Source of the DNA: Fluviispira multicolorata
GTDB taxonomy: Bacteria; Bdellovibrionota_B; Oligoflexia; Silvanigrellales; Silvanigrellaceae
Reading direction: 5' to 3'
NCBI RefSeq assembly: GCF_009208585.1
Contig: NZ_WFLN01000005.1
Span: forward strand, 81,372-145,371
Length of the DNA stretch: 64,000 nucleotides
Of this stretch, positions 47,416 through 56,924 are shown one piece after another. The first letter of the stretch is position 1. Each line of letters begins with the position of its first letter. The notes beneath the pieces were generated by a model, which ran no database searches, was not told the origin of the DNA, and saw only the letters and a list, made by a program, of their open reading frames with translations. Position numbers and translations under genes: made by a program.

Positions 47416-48555
47416 TTAAAAAGAGAGCGGCTTTACGCTCGTAACATATTTATATCCGTTTGGTATATACTCAAGTATGACTGCAGGTTTGGTGGCATTG
47501 TGATTTTGATCGATGCTGATAGTTCCTGTAACTCCTTTGAAATCTTTTATTTTACTTAATGAATTTTTTATTTTTTCAGGATTATTTGATTTAGCATTAA
47601 TTACTGCAATATAAACCATATTTACTGAATCATATGCAAGCGCTGCAAAAGAGCTCGGATCAACATGATATTTTTCTTTGTATGCTTTCACAAAGTTTTT
47701 AAGGCTTAAATTCTCTCCTGAAGATGAATAATGATTTGAAATATAAGCGCCAACTTCGGCTCCTTTTGCAATATTTCTAAGCTCAGGAGTGTCCCAGCCA
47801 TCTCCACCAAGAATTTTTGCACGTATCTGTAAATCTTTTGCTTCGCGCAAAATAACACCAACCTGCTGATGAAAACCTGGGATGAACAAAACATCTGGCT
47901 TTATACGACGAACATCTGCTAATTGAGAAGTATAACTCGTATCTTTTTGAGAATATTTTAATATTTTTAATACTTTTCCATGGTTTTTTTCAAAATCATA
48001 TACGAAACTTTTACTGAGACCTTTGCTATAATCTGAGTCTGAATCTTCGAGTACAATTGCAGTTTTAGCATTTAAATTATTTAATGAAAATTTTGACATA
48101 ACGTAACCTTGAAAACTATCAATAAAACAGGCTCTAAATATATATTCTTTCCCCATGGTAATTGTATCATTTGTTGAACTTGGGGTTAAAATAGGAATCT
48201 TTGCCTTTTCAGCAATGGAAGCAGCTGCAATCGTATTTGAGCTTGTCATATCGCCGATAACAACTTCTACTTTATCAGAGACAATAAGCTTATTAATGGC
48301 CTTGGCGGATTCGGATGGAGTGCTTTGTGTGTCTTCATAGACAACTGTGAGTTTTATGTCAGATTTTTTTAACTGATCTAAAGCTAACTCTATTCCATTT
48401 TTTGCATCTTGCCCATAGGATGCCAAGGAGTTTGTGAGAGAAAGAAGTGCGCCTATTTTTACTTCCAATGCATTGAGCAATGGAAAAAAAGTCAAGTTTA
48501 AAAAAACAATCGATATCAATAAAAACTTTATTTTTTTATCTGTAGCTGATTTCAT
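47416..48555 (-). CDS. Branched-chain amino acid-type substrate-binding protein, copy 3
   Basis: The ATG at 48555 has GGGG six bases upstream and gives 379 residues, equal to copies 1 and 2; a TTG at 48570 would add five. The signal peptide ends near LLNALEVK. IGALLSLTNSLASYGQDAK and IGDMTSSNTIAAASIAEKA are the family blocks; the ligand loop SLTNSLAS differs from PLTGTQAF and PLTGSQAY of the other copies. It is the most upstream gene of the transporter region and diverges from nadE. Confidence 0.92.
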   Translation of the reverse strand: MKSATDKKIKFLLISIVFLNLTFFPLLNALEVKIGALLSLTNSLASYGQDAKNGIELALDQLKKSDIKLTVVYEDTQSTPSESAKAINKLIVSDKVEVVIGDMTSSNTIAAASIAEKAKIPILTPSSTNDTITMGKEYIFRACFIDSFQGYVMSKFSLNNLNAKTAIVLEDSDSDYSKGLSKSFVYDFEKNHGKVLKILKYSQKDTSYTSQLADVRRIKPDVLFIPGFHQQVGVILREAKDLQIRAKILGGDGWDTPELRNIAKGAEVGAYISNHYSSSGENLSLKNFVKAYKEKYHVDPSSFAALAYDSVNMVYIAVINAKSNNPEKIKNSLSKIKDFKGVTGTISIDQNHNATKPAVILEYIPNGYKYVTSVKPLSF

Positions 48556-48712
48556 TTTTACCCCGTCCAAAAAAGATTTATAATAAAATTATCTCAATTT
48601 TTTTTTGAAATTCAAGTTTTGCTACTGAGGATCCTTCTTGCTGTGGTTCAGGTTTCATATTAGCTTTTTTGTGTTTTAGATTGTGTATTCTTTAAAAAGG
48701 GTTGTTAAAGAC

Positions 48713-50602
48713 ATGAAAATTGCCATTGCTCAAATGAGAGTTTTATCTGCAAATTGTAAAGAAAACTTTGAAACAATTAAAAAGAATATTGAACATGCGA
48801 GGGAGCAAAATGCGTGTCTCATCGTATTTCCAGAAATGTCTTTACCTGGTTACTTTAATGGAGATATTTGGGAGCAAACATCTTTTTTAAAAGATTGTGA
48901 ATTTTATAATAAAAAGATTTCTGAGTTATCTAAGGGAATAGATATTATTTTTGGATCCATTGGGATTGATTGGAAGAAAAAAAATGAAGATGGCCGTGTT
49001 AGAAAGTACAATGCTGTTTTTCATGCACAAAATGGTAAATTAAAGAATAATAAAAAGGCAAAGTATCCATTCTGGATAAAGGCTTTAATGCCAAACTATA
49101 AAGAATTTGATGATTCAAGGCATTTTTTTGATTTGAGAAAACTTGCTTTAGAGAGAGACTGTAAAGAAATAGATCTCTATGAACCCATAAGTGTTAAATT
49201 AGAGAATAAAAATATTAAAGTAGGTGTTACCATATGTGAGGATGGGTGGAGTCAAGATTATAAATTTTCGCCCTTTTATACTTTTTCACATTATTACAAA
49301 CACGATTTTTTTGTAAATTTAAGTTGCTCTCCCTTTGAAGTTAGAAAGCAAGAAAAACGTCAAAGTGTATTTTATAATGAGTGTAAAAAAAACAATATAC
49401 CTATATTTTATGTAAATTGTGTTGGGATTCAGAATGTCGGTAAAACCATCTACGGCTTTGATGGATCTTCATCTTTCTACAATCCAAATGGAGAAATTAT
49501 TAACTTGTGTGGATTTTTTAAAGAAAAATTATCCATAATTGACTATGACTATGAAAAGAAATTTATAAATAATAATGATCAATTTAAAAGATTAAATTCT
49601 TTATCACATGCAGAAGAAATGCAAATTTCAATAGAATATATTATAAAAAAATGTTTAGAAGAATGGAATATCAAAAGGGTTGTTATTGGTGCTAGTGGAG
49701 GAATAGATTCGGCTTTAAGTGCCGTACTTTTTTCTAGGGTGCTTGGCTCTGAAAATGTTTATTTAGTAAATATGCCTTCAAAATTTAATTCCATATTAAC
49801 AATAAATGCGGCTCAAAAACTCGCTCAAAATTTAAAATGTCCATTTGCCAGTATTGGAATTGAAGAATCTATCAATCAAAGTCTCGATCAACTTCAAACT
49901 CTTCATTTTGAAGCTGCGAATGAGCAACCTAAAATAACTCAGCTCGTTTTTGAAAATATTCAGGCACGCGATCGAGGTGGAAGAATTCTTGCGGCAGTTG
50001 CCCAATCACTCGGAGCAGTTTTTTCGTGTAATGCAAATAAAACTGAGCTGACAGTAGGGTATTCAACTTTATATGGTGATCAAGCAGGGTTTCTATGTCC
50101 ATTAGCCGATTTATGGAAACATGACGTTTATAATTTAGCTTATTTTTATAATACGCATGTCTTTAAAAAAGAAATTATACCAAAAGAAAGCATTGATGTT
50201 GTTCCAAGTGCTGAACTGAGTTTAGAGCACAATGTTATGGAAAATAAAGGTGATCCTATTATTTATAGTTACCATGATTATCTTTTTCGTTCTTGGATAG
50301 AACAATGGGAAAGAAAAACCCCAGAAGACTGCTTAATTGCTTATGTGAATGGTACCTTAGAAAATCTTATTGGATGTGAAAAAGATTTGGTCAGAAAGCT
50401 ATTTCCAACTGCTAAAGATTTTATAAAGGATTTAGAACGTTGGTGGATAAATTTTACAGGAATGGGGGTTTTTAAGCGCATGCAGGCACCTCCCTTAGTC
50501 GCAATCACTTCACGTGCATATGGTTTTGATATGCGCGAGCAAGTGGGTAGAGTTTATTTTTCTCAAGCATATTTGGCATTGAAGAACAAATTACTAGCTT
50601 AG
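48713..50602 (+). CDS. nadE: Glutamine-dependent NAD+ synthetase
   Basis: About 629 residues from the ATG at 48713; a GTG at 48683 is less likely. The N-terminal nitrilase-type glutaminase has Glu in FPEMSLPGYFNG, Lys in KAKYPFWIKALMP and Cys in GVTICEDGWSQ. The C-terminal synthetase has the PP-loop VIGASGGIDSALSAVLF and GDQAGFLCPLADLWKHDVYN. It makes NAD+ from deamido-NAD+ with glutamine-derived ammonia. Single-gene, divergent from the binding-protein operon. Confidence 0.95.
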   Translation: MKIAIAQMRVLSANCKENFETIKKNIEHAREQNACLIVFPEMSLPGYFNGDIWEQTSFLKDCEFYNKKISELSKGIDIIFGSIGIDWKKKNEDGRVRKYNAVFHAQNGKLKNNKKAKYPFWIKALMPNYKEFDDSRHFFDLRKLALERDCKEIDLYEPISVKLENKNIKVGVTICEDGWSQDYKFSPFYTFSHYYKHDFFVNLSCSPFEVRKQEKRQSVFYNECKKNNIPIFYVNCVGIQNVGKTIYGFDGSSSFYNPNGEIINLCGFFKEKLSIIDYDYEKKFINNNDQFKRLNSLSHAEEMQISIEYIIKKCLEEWNIKRVVIGASGGIDSALSAVLFSRVLGSENVYLVNMPSKFNSILTINAAQKLAQNLKCPFASIGIEESINQSLDQLQTLHFEAANEQPKITQLVFENIQARDRGGRILAAVAQSLGAVFSCNANKTELTVGYSTLYGDQAGFLCPLADLWKHDVYNLAYFYNTHVFKKEIIPKESIDVVPSAELSLEHNVMENKGDPIIYSYHDYLFRSWIEQWERKTPEDCLIAYVNGTLENLIGCEKDLVRKLFPTAKDFIKDLERWWINFTGMGVFKRMQAPPLVAITSRAYGFDMREQVGRVYFSQAYLALKNKLLA

Positions 50603-50982
50603 TTCTAAGGTTTTTATATCATAATTTATTATTTTTTTTAAATTATTGATTATAAATTAAAAATATATTAAATTTATAAACCTGAAAAAATAATTCTTAA
50701 GGATCTTTTTTATCGAAATATAATAGATTTGATATCTATTTTTACTGAATTTAAGGGAACCTTAATCCATTAAATTTATTTAAAAAATAATATTTTCTAA
50801 TGATTATAAACTATTATACGTATTAACTTCAATAATTTAAAAAAAAATAACAAAATAATCAGTATGTTATATTTAAGAGAAATTTTAAAATGGTTTTCAT
50901 TTCCACTGAAAAGGTGGATTCCTTTAAAACTGTATAGTAACAAATTCAAAGAAGGTGGAAATCTTCATAAGATTACAAAGGA
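50603..50982. other. Intergenic region upstream of the helix-turn-helix gene
   Basis: 380 bp, very AT-rich. Near its end are two direct copies of AAGGTGGA (50911-50918 and 50952-50959) 41 bp apart; the first is also one arm of a small hairpin (TCCAC at 50902-50906 with GTGGA at 50914-50918). These could be operator sites for the HTH protein. No RNA gene seen. Confidence 0.45.
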
Positions 50983-51567
50983 ATGAAAAACTTTATGGAT
51001 GAAGTTAAGATAAATACAGATGAACAAAAGCACATACGGACATTATCACATTACCTTGAGAAAATTCATACAGCCACAGGTTACCAAAACAAGGAGGTTG
51101 CGGAACTTTTGGGTATGGATAAAAGTTATTATAATAAAATTAGGCTGAAAAAATTTTCGCCTTTAACAAATAGTATAACAACTCTTAGGAAATTTGCTTC
51201 TTTGAATAATCAAAGTCTAATTCATTTTTTGGCAGAAATAGAGGAGATTTCGTTAGAGGCTAAAGATAAAGAATGGATGATTGTTGCAGAAAAAGCGTTT
51301 ACAGATGTTGGACCTATTTTAAGAAGAGCTCTGCTCATCAACCGAATTAAGCCAATAATAGATAAAGATGATGAACAAATAGATATACTTATTAAAAACT
51401 TTCTCTTGCTTTGCTTAATAATCGATATCTCAAAAAAAGAAAAATGGTTTAAAATAGTGTTTGAATTGATTTTAAAAATTTATCAAAACATTGATGATGA
51501 AAAGGATAATGATATTCGAATTCTTATTGAGAGAATAAGAAAATATAAGGAGGAAGCAAAGGAATGA
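50983..51567 (+). CDS. Helix-turn-helix (XRE-like) protein
   Basis: A 194-residue protein. Residues about 35-80 form a lambda-repressor-like helix-turn-helix (YQNKEVAELLGMDKSYYNKI, then TTLRKFASLNN). The C-terminal 110 residues are helical, Lys/Glu/Asp-rich and unassigned. The ATG at 50983 directly follows AAAGGA; an ATG at 50995 has a longer, possible spacing. It probably represses a nearby gene or itself. No phage genes adjoin it. Confidence 0.75.
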   Translation: MKNFMDEVKINTDEQKHIRTLSHYLEKIHTATGYQNKEVAELLGMDKSYYNKIRLKKFSPLTNSITTLRKFASLNNQSLIHFLAEIEEISLEAKDKEWMIVAEKAFTDVGPILRRALLINRIKPIIDKDDEQIDILIKNFLLLCLIIDISKKEKWFKIVFELILKIYQNIDDEKDNDIRILIERIRKYKEEAKE

Positions 51568-51599
51568 TTAGAAAATTTAATTATAATTATCAAATCGAT

Positions 51600-51905
51600 T
51601 TAATGTGTTTCTTCTTCTCTTGGAAAAACTCTCTTTAAGAGATCAGGATTCTCTTGTAGCATTCTGCTTCCCCTTGTTACGGTTGCTATGCCAACGCCAA
51701 GTTTCTCAGAAATTTCGCGTTGAGCCACACCTTTTGAAATGAGATCGACTATTTGAACTCTTTGTGAAATGGCATCGATTTCTGCGGGAGTTAAAAAGAC
51801 TTTAAGAAGTTGTTCACAGTCATTTGAATTTAAATCTTTATATTTAACTTCATTTAAAAAGTGTATGATTTCTTTTGAGGTTTTCTGAGATTTATTATGA
51901 AACAT
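51600..51905 (-). CDS. trpR: Trp repressor-family regulator
   Basis: 101 residues with the TrpR core: LTPAEIDAISQRVQIVDLIS, VAQREISEKLGVGIATVTRG (helix-turn-helix) and SRMLQENPDLLKRVF. The tryptophan-binding arginine and the G-x-G-I-A-T-V-T-R-G recognition helix are retained. It normally represses tryptophan genes; none are in the window. It is the third gene of a leftward operon, 12 bp after thiN. Confidence 0.88.
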   Translation of the reverse strand: MFHNKSQKTSKEIIHFLNEVKYKDLNSNDCEQLLKVFLTPAEIDAISQRVQIVDLISKGVAQREISEKLGVGIATVTRGSRMLQENPDLLKRVFPREEETH

Positions 51906-51917
51906 GGGAAAAGTCCT

Positions 51918-52628
51918 TTAAAAATAAACTGAGATTGCAGTATTTATGGGCTTAAAAGAAATATGGCTTCCACATGCTCTGTTACTTAAGCCATGGGAAG
52001 GCCTTTCTAATGAGAAATGCCCATTGTATTCTGCGCCTAATATTTCAAGAGACCCATTTGTTCCTCTTATAAAAGTAGAAAATAACATTTTATTTGCTTT
52101 AAATATTTCAAACTCGAGTGAAGAAATAACAACTCCTCCATGGAAGAAACAAATTCCTCCAAAGGGTAGTTGGCAAATAAACCGCTCTGCTTCAAGAATA
52201 TTAGCAACTTCATGATCTCTTCTGCCTCCTAATCCATAAAAGATTTCTAGGAAGACTTGATGATCTGTTGTTTCTTTAAGAATTCTATCAAGAAGAACAG
52301 AGAAGTCGTTAAAGTCCTTGTTTTTCACAAGAAGGATTTTTTCTAATGGATAACTCTTAGAATTTTGATTCTTGTTATTGAGAGAAGAATTGTCAAGATA
52401 TTTTTTTGCTTTATTATCTAAACTATCTGAGTCTCCTGCCCAAATAATTTTTTGGTAACTTATTTTATTTCGTAATATATGGTTTAGAGCACCATCAGCT
52501 ACATATAGAGTATCAAATTGAGTTATTTTTGAATCAAAAGATTTTATTTCAGCACAATTAACTTGAGCAGAAGAGGATTTATGATTACCATTTAAAAAAA
52601 CTACATATTTCTTAATTTTCAAGTTCAT
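51918..52628 (-). CDS. Thiamine pyrophosphokinase-like protein
   Basis: 236 residues with the core of thiamine pyrophosphokinase: VADGALNHILRN, KIIWAGDSDSLDNKAKKYL, KNKDFNDFSVLLDRIL (where family members have D-x-T-D) and YGLGGRRDHEVANI. The D-x-T-D position is DFND, a change at a likely metal-binding residue. It should make thiamine diphosphate from thiamine and ATP. It overlaps the preceding gene by 17 bp and precedes trpR by 12 bp. Confidence 0.85.
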   Translation of the reverse strand: MNLKIKKYVVFLNGNHKSSSAQVNCAEIKSFDSKITQFDTLYVADGALNHILRNKISYQKIIWAGDSDSLDNKAKKYLDNSSLNNKNQNSKSYPLEKILLVKNKDFNDFSVLLDRILKETTDHQVFLEIFYGLGGRRDHEVANILEAERFICQLPFGGICFFHGGVVISSLEFEIFKANKMLFSTFIRGTNGSLEILGAEYNGHFSLERPSHGLSNRACGSHISFKPINTAISVYF

Positions 52629-53079
52629 AATTTTTAGAGCTATTTTCGTTTGCGATCAGTTTATTGTATTGCTCCAAAAGCCAGACTTGTCGTACTGAAG
52701 TTTCAAGTTGTTCTGAATGAAATAATAAATCTTTTGCTTTAGAAAATCCGAGAAGAAGTCCAATTAATAGACTCATAAGTGCTAAGATAAATCCTACTGT
52801 GCAAATAATAATTATTGAACTGTGAATTGAAGAATCATTTATAATATCAGAAAATTTACCGCCTTGAACACTTGAAATAATTGCTTTTTTAAAAAAAGAA
52901 ACTGTTAATGCAATGCAAGCAAAAAAAACAATTGGAATTAAAAATGAAAGCAATGGATAAAAAAAACGCACAATATTAGCATTGCTTTTTGCTTGTAATA
53001 TTCTACGGGCGTGTTCAGGATATGTTTTTTTTAAAAAGTATTCAAAGGTTGAATCGCTTGATTTTTTATACAGTGACAT
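52612..53079 (-). CDS. Two-pass membrane protein of unknown function
   Basis: 155 residues with two transmembrane segments (about residues 43-66, LSFLIPIVFFACIALTVSF, and 90-115, IICTVGFILALMSLLIGLL) and basic/acidic ends. No known family. It overlaps thiN by 17 bp and so is the first gene of a thiN-trpR operon; the acyltransferase gene lies 20 bp upstream on the same strand. Confidence 0.7.
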   Translation of the reverse strand: MSLYKKSSDSTFEYFLKKTYPEHARRILQAKSNANIVRFFYPLLSFLIPIVFFACIALTVSFFKKAIISSVQGGKFSDIINDSSIHSSIIIICTVGFILALMSLLIGLLLGFSKAKDLLFHSEQLETSVRQVWLLEQYNKLIANENSSKNYELEN

Positions 53080-53099
53080 AAATTATAATGGCCTCGAGT

Positions 53100-54467
53100 T
53101 CAATTTTGTTTTGATTTATTAGATTCTTCTAGTGCTTTTATTTTTTGCATAACTCCATCAGAAATATCTCTCCACTCTTTCATGAGCTCATACCATCCAC
53201 GTGGAAAAAAGAAACGAAGTTTTGCTAACCTTAAAAAACCAGGGAAGAAGTTAACACTTTCTCGAACTATCAGACTCAAAGCAAGAAATGTAGGAGTCAT
53301 AATTAAGAAAGCAATCCATATTACAAGTTTATTTACATTTGGTAAATAGCTTCCAAGAAGATAAGTAAATACAGATGAGGTAAAGAAAGCCCACATAGGA
53401 AAAAACCACATTCCATGAGCAATCTTCATAGTGGCGCGTACATCTCTATCTGAAGTGCTTTTTTTTGCAAGAGATTCGCAGAATTTAGAAGGAATAGCCC
53501 ACACAATTGTTCCTAAAAATTCAATGGGCAAAGTAAGGAATAAATAAAACCATCCATGCCTAAAAATAACCCAAAAGAAATTTCTTCTTTTATAGTTTAC
53601 ATCTCCCCAGACAAGTTGAATAGGTGAAACATTAACTGCCTGCATCATGCGGCGCATCGTTTGTATGCGTGCCATTAAAATGGGATCGACGTCAAACTCT
53701 GGTCTCAGTTTCTCAACAAATATTCTAAACTCTCTTGATGAATATGCTTGTCTACCATAAGAAAGTTCAAATAAAAATCTCCAATTTCTTTTTTCATCCC
53801 AACTAAAGAAACTTGCAAAACCAGATTCTAGTGATTCACGCACTCCATCCATAATATCATTTACTGAATTATCGGCGGAGGTAATCACAACGGGTTCGCA
53901 ATAGTGTAAATTGAGTTCGCTACGAAATTCATCTTTTTCTGAGTAATCAATTACAACAGGTTGAACTACAACATGAAAATCATCATTATTTGCACGGCTC
54001 ATTGCTTGAAGAGCCATCCGTGCAAGTCCTGTTTTAAATTTATAAATAAAGGGGTCGTCGTGACTGACACCTTCGGGAAAAATAAGAATGCAATCTCCGT
54101 GCAAAAGTGCATCTCCCACAGCTTGGAAAGCCTCATTATTTGCTTTTGCTCGCCAGTCAGGGTTGAAGTTACCTTGTTGAAGCATTTCTTTTTGTGCTTG
54201 CACATCCTTTTTGATATCCTGCAAGCGTGTTACAGGAATTGCTTTTGTAATTTGCAAAATTTGTTTCATGACAGGCATTTCCCAAAGGGTATGCTTGGCC
54301 AATGGACGAATTGGAACAGGTGCAAGTCCTAGCATCACGGCGGGATCAACAATACCACTTGAGTGATTTGCCGCCCAAATTGCAGAGCCACCTGTATAAG
54401 GAGTTCCTGAAACGCTTATGCGTTTAAAGAAAATCCTACAAAGAAGAAATGCGAGAAGACGCATCAT
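53100..54467 (-). CDS. 1-acylglycerol-3-phosphate acyltransferase-type membrane protein
   Basis: A 455-residue PlsC-superfamily enzyme. AIWAANHSSGIVDPAVML is the catalytic H...D box, with five rather than four residues between His and Asp as in some bacterial/yeast GPAT relatives. ILIFPEGVSHDDPFIYKF is the glycerol-phosphate-binding block. Three hydrophobic segments follow in the C-terminal third. It probably acylates a glycerophospholipid precursor at the inner membrane. Upstream of the 155-residue gene by 20 bp. Confidence 0.88.
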   Translation of the reverse strand: MMRLLAFLLCRIFFKRISVSGTPYTGGSAIWAANHSSGIVDPAVMLGLAPVPIRPLAKHTLWEMPVMKQILQITKAIPVTRLQDIKKDVQAQKEMLQQGNFNPDWRAKANNEAFQAVGDALLHGDCILIFPEGVSHDDPFIYKFKTGLARMALQAMSRANNDDFHVVVQPVVIDYSEKDEFRSELNLHYCEPVVITSADNSVNDIMDGVRESLESGFASFFSWDEKRNWRFLFELSYGRQAYSSREFRIFVEKLRPEFDVDPILMARIQTMRRMMQAVNVSPIQLVWGDVNYKRRNFFWVIFRHGWFYLFLTLPIEFLGTIVWAIPSKFCESLAKKSTSDRDVRATMKIAHGMWFFPMWAFFTSSVFTYLLGSYLPNVNKLVIWIAFLIMTPTFLALSLIVRESVNFFPGFLRLAKLRFFFPRGWYELMKEWRDISDGVMQKIKALEESNKSKQN

Positions 54468-54559
54468 GTGATTGCCCCAAATGTTTTGCGGTGTTCTAAA
54501 AACAAGTATATTGCCTTAGATGGTATTAATAAAACGTCAAATTCACCTATGGAGAAAGA

Positions 54560-55246
54560 ATGTCAAATCAGCATAACATCAAATGGATAGGATCAAAAAG
54601 TATTGATAAACTTCAGAGTCCTTTTAAGACGGTAGCCCAATGCAAAGGAAACGAAGTAAAAAATGTTATAATCGCTTTACATGGATTTGGTGACACTGCT
54701 GCAAATTTTGCATCACTAGCGAATGAAATTAAAGTGAACGACGTTCTTTGGATTTTTCCCCAAGGACCAAGAAATTATCCAATGGGAATTGATGGGGCAC
54801 AATGGTTTCCACTCTTCAATAATCCTACAGAGGAAAGAAGAGTTTCTGAAGATTTTATTTTACAGTTAATTTATAATGTAACAGAACAAACATCTGTTCC
54901 TTTAAATAAAATTTTTATTTTAGGTTTTTCTCAAGGTGCTTCAATGGCTCTTAATTGTGGATTAAAAGGAAAAGAAAAGATTTCTGGAATTATTTCTTTA
55001 AGTGGATTTATGATTCAAGCTCACGTTATAAAAAATAGTTATGCAGGAGAAAAAATAACAACACCTGTTTTTATTGCACATGGATTGCAAGATCAAGTTG
55101 TATTGCCAGCAATGTATTTTGAATCTGTCGATTTATTAAAAGATATGGGCACTGTGAAATTAAGATCAAAAACATATCAAATGGGTCATAGTATTTGCCA
55201 AGAAGAATTAAATGACATTTCAAAATTCATAGAGGAATTTCGTTGA
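54560..55246 (+). CDS. Phospholipase/carboxylesterase family serine hydrolase
   Basis: 228 residues of the alpha/beta-hydrolase fold. The oxyanion loop is IIALHGFGDTAANF, the nucleophile elbow ILGFSQGASMALNCG, the acid is likely in IAHGLQDQVVLPAMYF, and the His lies in YQMGHSICQEEL. This is the YpfH/acyl-protein-thioesterase group. It has no signal peptide. Its stop overlaps the TTG start of hflX by 4 bp, so they are translated together. Confidence 0.9.
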   Translation: MSNQHNIKWIGSKSIDKLQSPFKTVAQCKGNEVKNVIIALHGFGDTAANFASLANEIKVNDVLWIFPQGPRNYPMGIDGAQWFPLFNNPTEERRVSEDFILQLIYNVTEQTSVPLNKIFILGFSQGASMALNCGLKGKEKISGIISLSGFMIQAHVIKNSYAGEKITTPVFIAHGLQDQVVLPAMYFESVDLLKDMGTVKLRSKTYQMGHSICQEELNDISKFIEEFR

Positions 55247-56610
55247 GTAAAAATAATATAGACATAGAAAAAACTTTAGAACTCGAAAAAGCTAGGCAAC
55301 TGCTTGAAAGTCGTGTTCAAGGTGGAATGAAATCCTATTTAGTTAGCTTAGAGTTACCCGATGATGATCCCGTTGAAATACAAGAAAGCTTGGTTGAACT
55401 GGGTGCCCTTGTAAGAACGTTAGGGGACGAATGCGTTGGGGTGACAGTTCAAAAAAAGGCTAAACCCGTACCAGCAACCTATATAGGGCTTGGAAAAGCA
55501 GAGGAAATAAAAAATACCTGTGATTCTTTAAAGTTTGATTATGTTATATTTGATCAAGAGCTTTCTCCTACACAAGTCAGAAATTTAGAAAATTTAATTG
55601 TGAAACCTATTCTTGATAGAACTGGTGTTATTTTACAAATATTTCGTAAAAATGCACGTTCTAAAGAAGCACGTACACAAGTTGAAATTGCCCATTTGGA
55701 ATATATTGCGCCACGACTTTCCAATGCTTGGATTACTTGGGAAAGGCAACGTGGGGGGGGAGGTTCCGGTGGTCGACTTAAAGGCGCTGGAGAAACTCAA
55801 ATAGAAATTGATCGTCGTAGAATGAAAGATAAGATTGCAAGCCTTAGAAAAGATCTTGAGAAAATTCAAAAAGAAAGAGAAACACAAAGAAAGAATCGAG
55901 CCGATGAGTGGAATGTTGTGTTGGTTGGATACACAAATGCTGGTAAAACGACTTTAATGAATTTTTTAACTGAAAGTCATTTATCAGCTAAGGACTCTCT
56001 ATTCGAAACCCTTGATTCAAGCATACGACGTATTCGCGGTGTGAATAATATGAATATTCTTGTCACTGATACGGTAGGTTTTATTCGAAATTTACCTCAC
56101 GGATTGGTTGCCAGTTTTAGAAGCACCCTTGAAGAGACAAGCAAAGCTGACTTATTACTTCATATAGTTGATATTACACATAAATCATATAAAGAGCACA
56201 TTAAAGTAACAGATGAAGTTCTTGCCCAAGTGGGTGCATCTGATGTTCCAAGAATTATCGTTTTTAATAAAATCGATAAAATTTTAGGGGAACCACGTTT
56301 GCCAAAAATACTTGCAAGGGGCTATCCAAGAAGTATCTGCTTGTCTAGTTATAAAGAAGAGGATATCAAGCGATTTCGTGAGATGATTGTTAACTTTCTT
56401 GCCCAAAATATGGTGGAAGAGGTTTTCCATGTAGCGTATGGTGATTCTAAAATGCTGTCGCTCATTTATTCTCATGCGCGTGTTTTAGAATCTAACTGGA
56501 CTCAAGATGAAGGAATTTTTAAGGTGCGCATGTCAAAGAGCATTTATCATCGATATTTTGCACCTGTTAAAGCTGAGGAAGAACAAGAATGGCAAATAAA
56601 ATCGAATTAA
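55243..56610 (+). CDS. hflX: Ribosome-associated GTPase HflX
   Basis: 455 residues starting at TTG 55243, which has GAGGA six bases upstream. The N-terminal HflX domain shows VPATYIGLGKAEEIK and a Gly-rich linker (GGGGSGGRLKGAGETQIEID). The G domain has G1 VGYTNAGKTTLMNFL, G3 VTDTVGFIRNLPHGLV and G4 VFNKIDK. HflX splits stalled ribosomes under stress. It overlaps the upstream esterase by 4 bp and the following 110-residue gene by 22 bp. Confidence 0.95.
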   Translation: MSKNNIDIEKTLELEKARQLLESRVQGGMKSYLVSLELPDDDPVEIQESLVELGALVRTLGDECVGVTVQKKAKPVPATYIGLGKAEEIKNTCDSLKFDYVIFDQELSPTQVRNLENLIVKPILDRTGVILQIFRKNARSKEARTQVEIAHLEYIAPRLSNAWITWERQRGGGGSGGRLKGAGETQIEIDRRRMKDKIASLRKDLEKIQKERETQRKNRADEWNVVLVGYTNAGKTTLMNFLTESHLSAKDSLFETLDSSIRRIRGVNNMNILVTDTVGFIRNLPHGLVASFRSTLEETSKADLLLHIVDITHKSYKEHIKVTDEVLAQVGASDVPRIIVFNKIDKILGEPRLPKILARGYPRSICLSSYKEEDIKRFREMIVNFLAQNMVEEVFHVAYGDSKMLSLIYSHARVLESNWTQDEGIFKVRMSKSIYHRYFAPVKAEEEQEWQIKSN

Positions 56611-56921
56611 AAAAAATACCAGAAAATATACAAAGAAAAATTTCTGAACTCAAACAAATAGAAACGAAGTTAGGCCATTTACCACCTGAAGATTGGAAAG
56701 TGGGAGAGTTATTTAATAGAATTGATAATCCAGAATATTATCAAAGTTTTGTACAAATGGAAAAGAAAACAGAGCTTTTATTCTCTGAGATTTGTGAAGA
56801 TTTAGTTGTGCGCAATTTTAGTCATGCAGAAATTGCGCATGCAATTAATTCAGAATTATTTTATGAAGGTGGACCAAAATATTGCAATGTAAAAGAAGTC
56901 CTTGAAGCTTTAGGACATTAA
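56589..56921 (+). CDS. Small soluble protein of unknown function between hflX and murB
   Basis: 110 residues, charged, helical, no export signal. Recognisable pieces are LGHLPPEDWKVGELFNRIDN and GGPKYCNVKEVLEALGH. It overlaps the end of hflX by 22 bp, and murB starts 3 bp later, so it is cotranslated with two core genes. I do not recognise a family. Confidence 0.7.
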   Translation: MANKIELKKIPENIQRKISELKQIETKLGHLPPEDWKVGELFNRIDNPEYYQSFVQMEKKTELLFSEICEDLVVRNFSHAEIAHAINSELFYEGGPKYCNVKEVLEALGH

Positions 56922-56924
56922 AAA

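Noticed and set aside
50650..50679. AT-only inverted repeat after nadE as a terminator
   Set aside because: Arms are pure A/T in an AT-rich spacer and expected by chance; no GC stem or clear U-tract.
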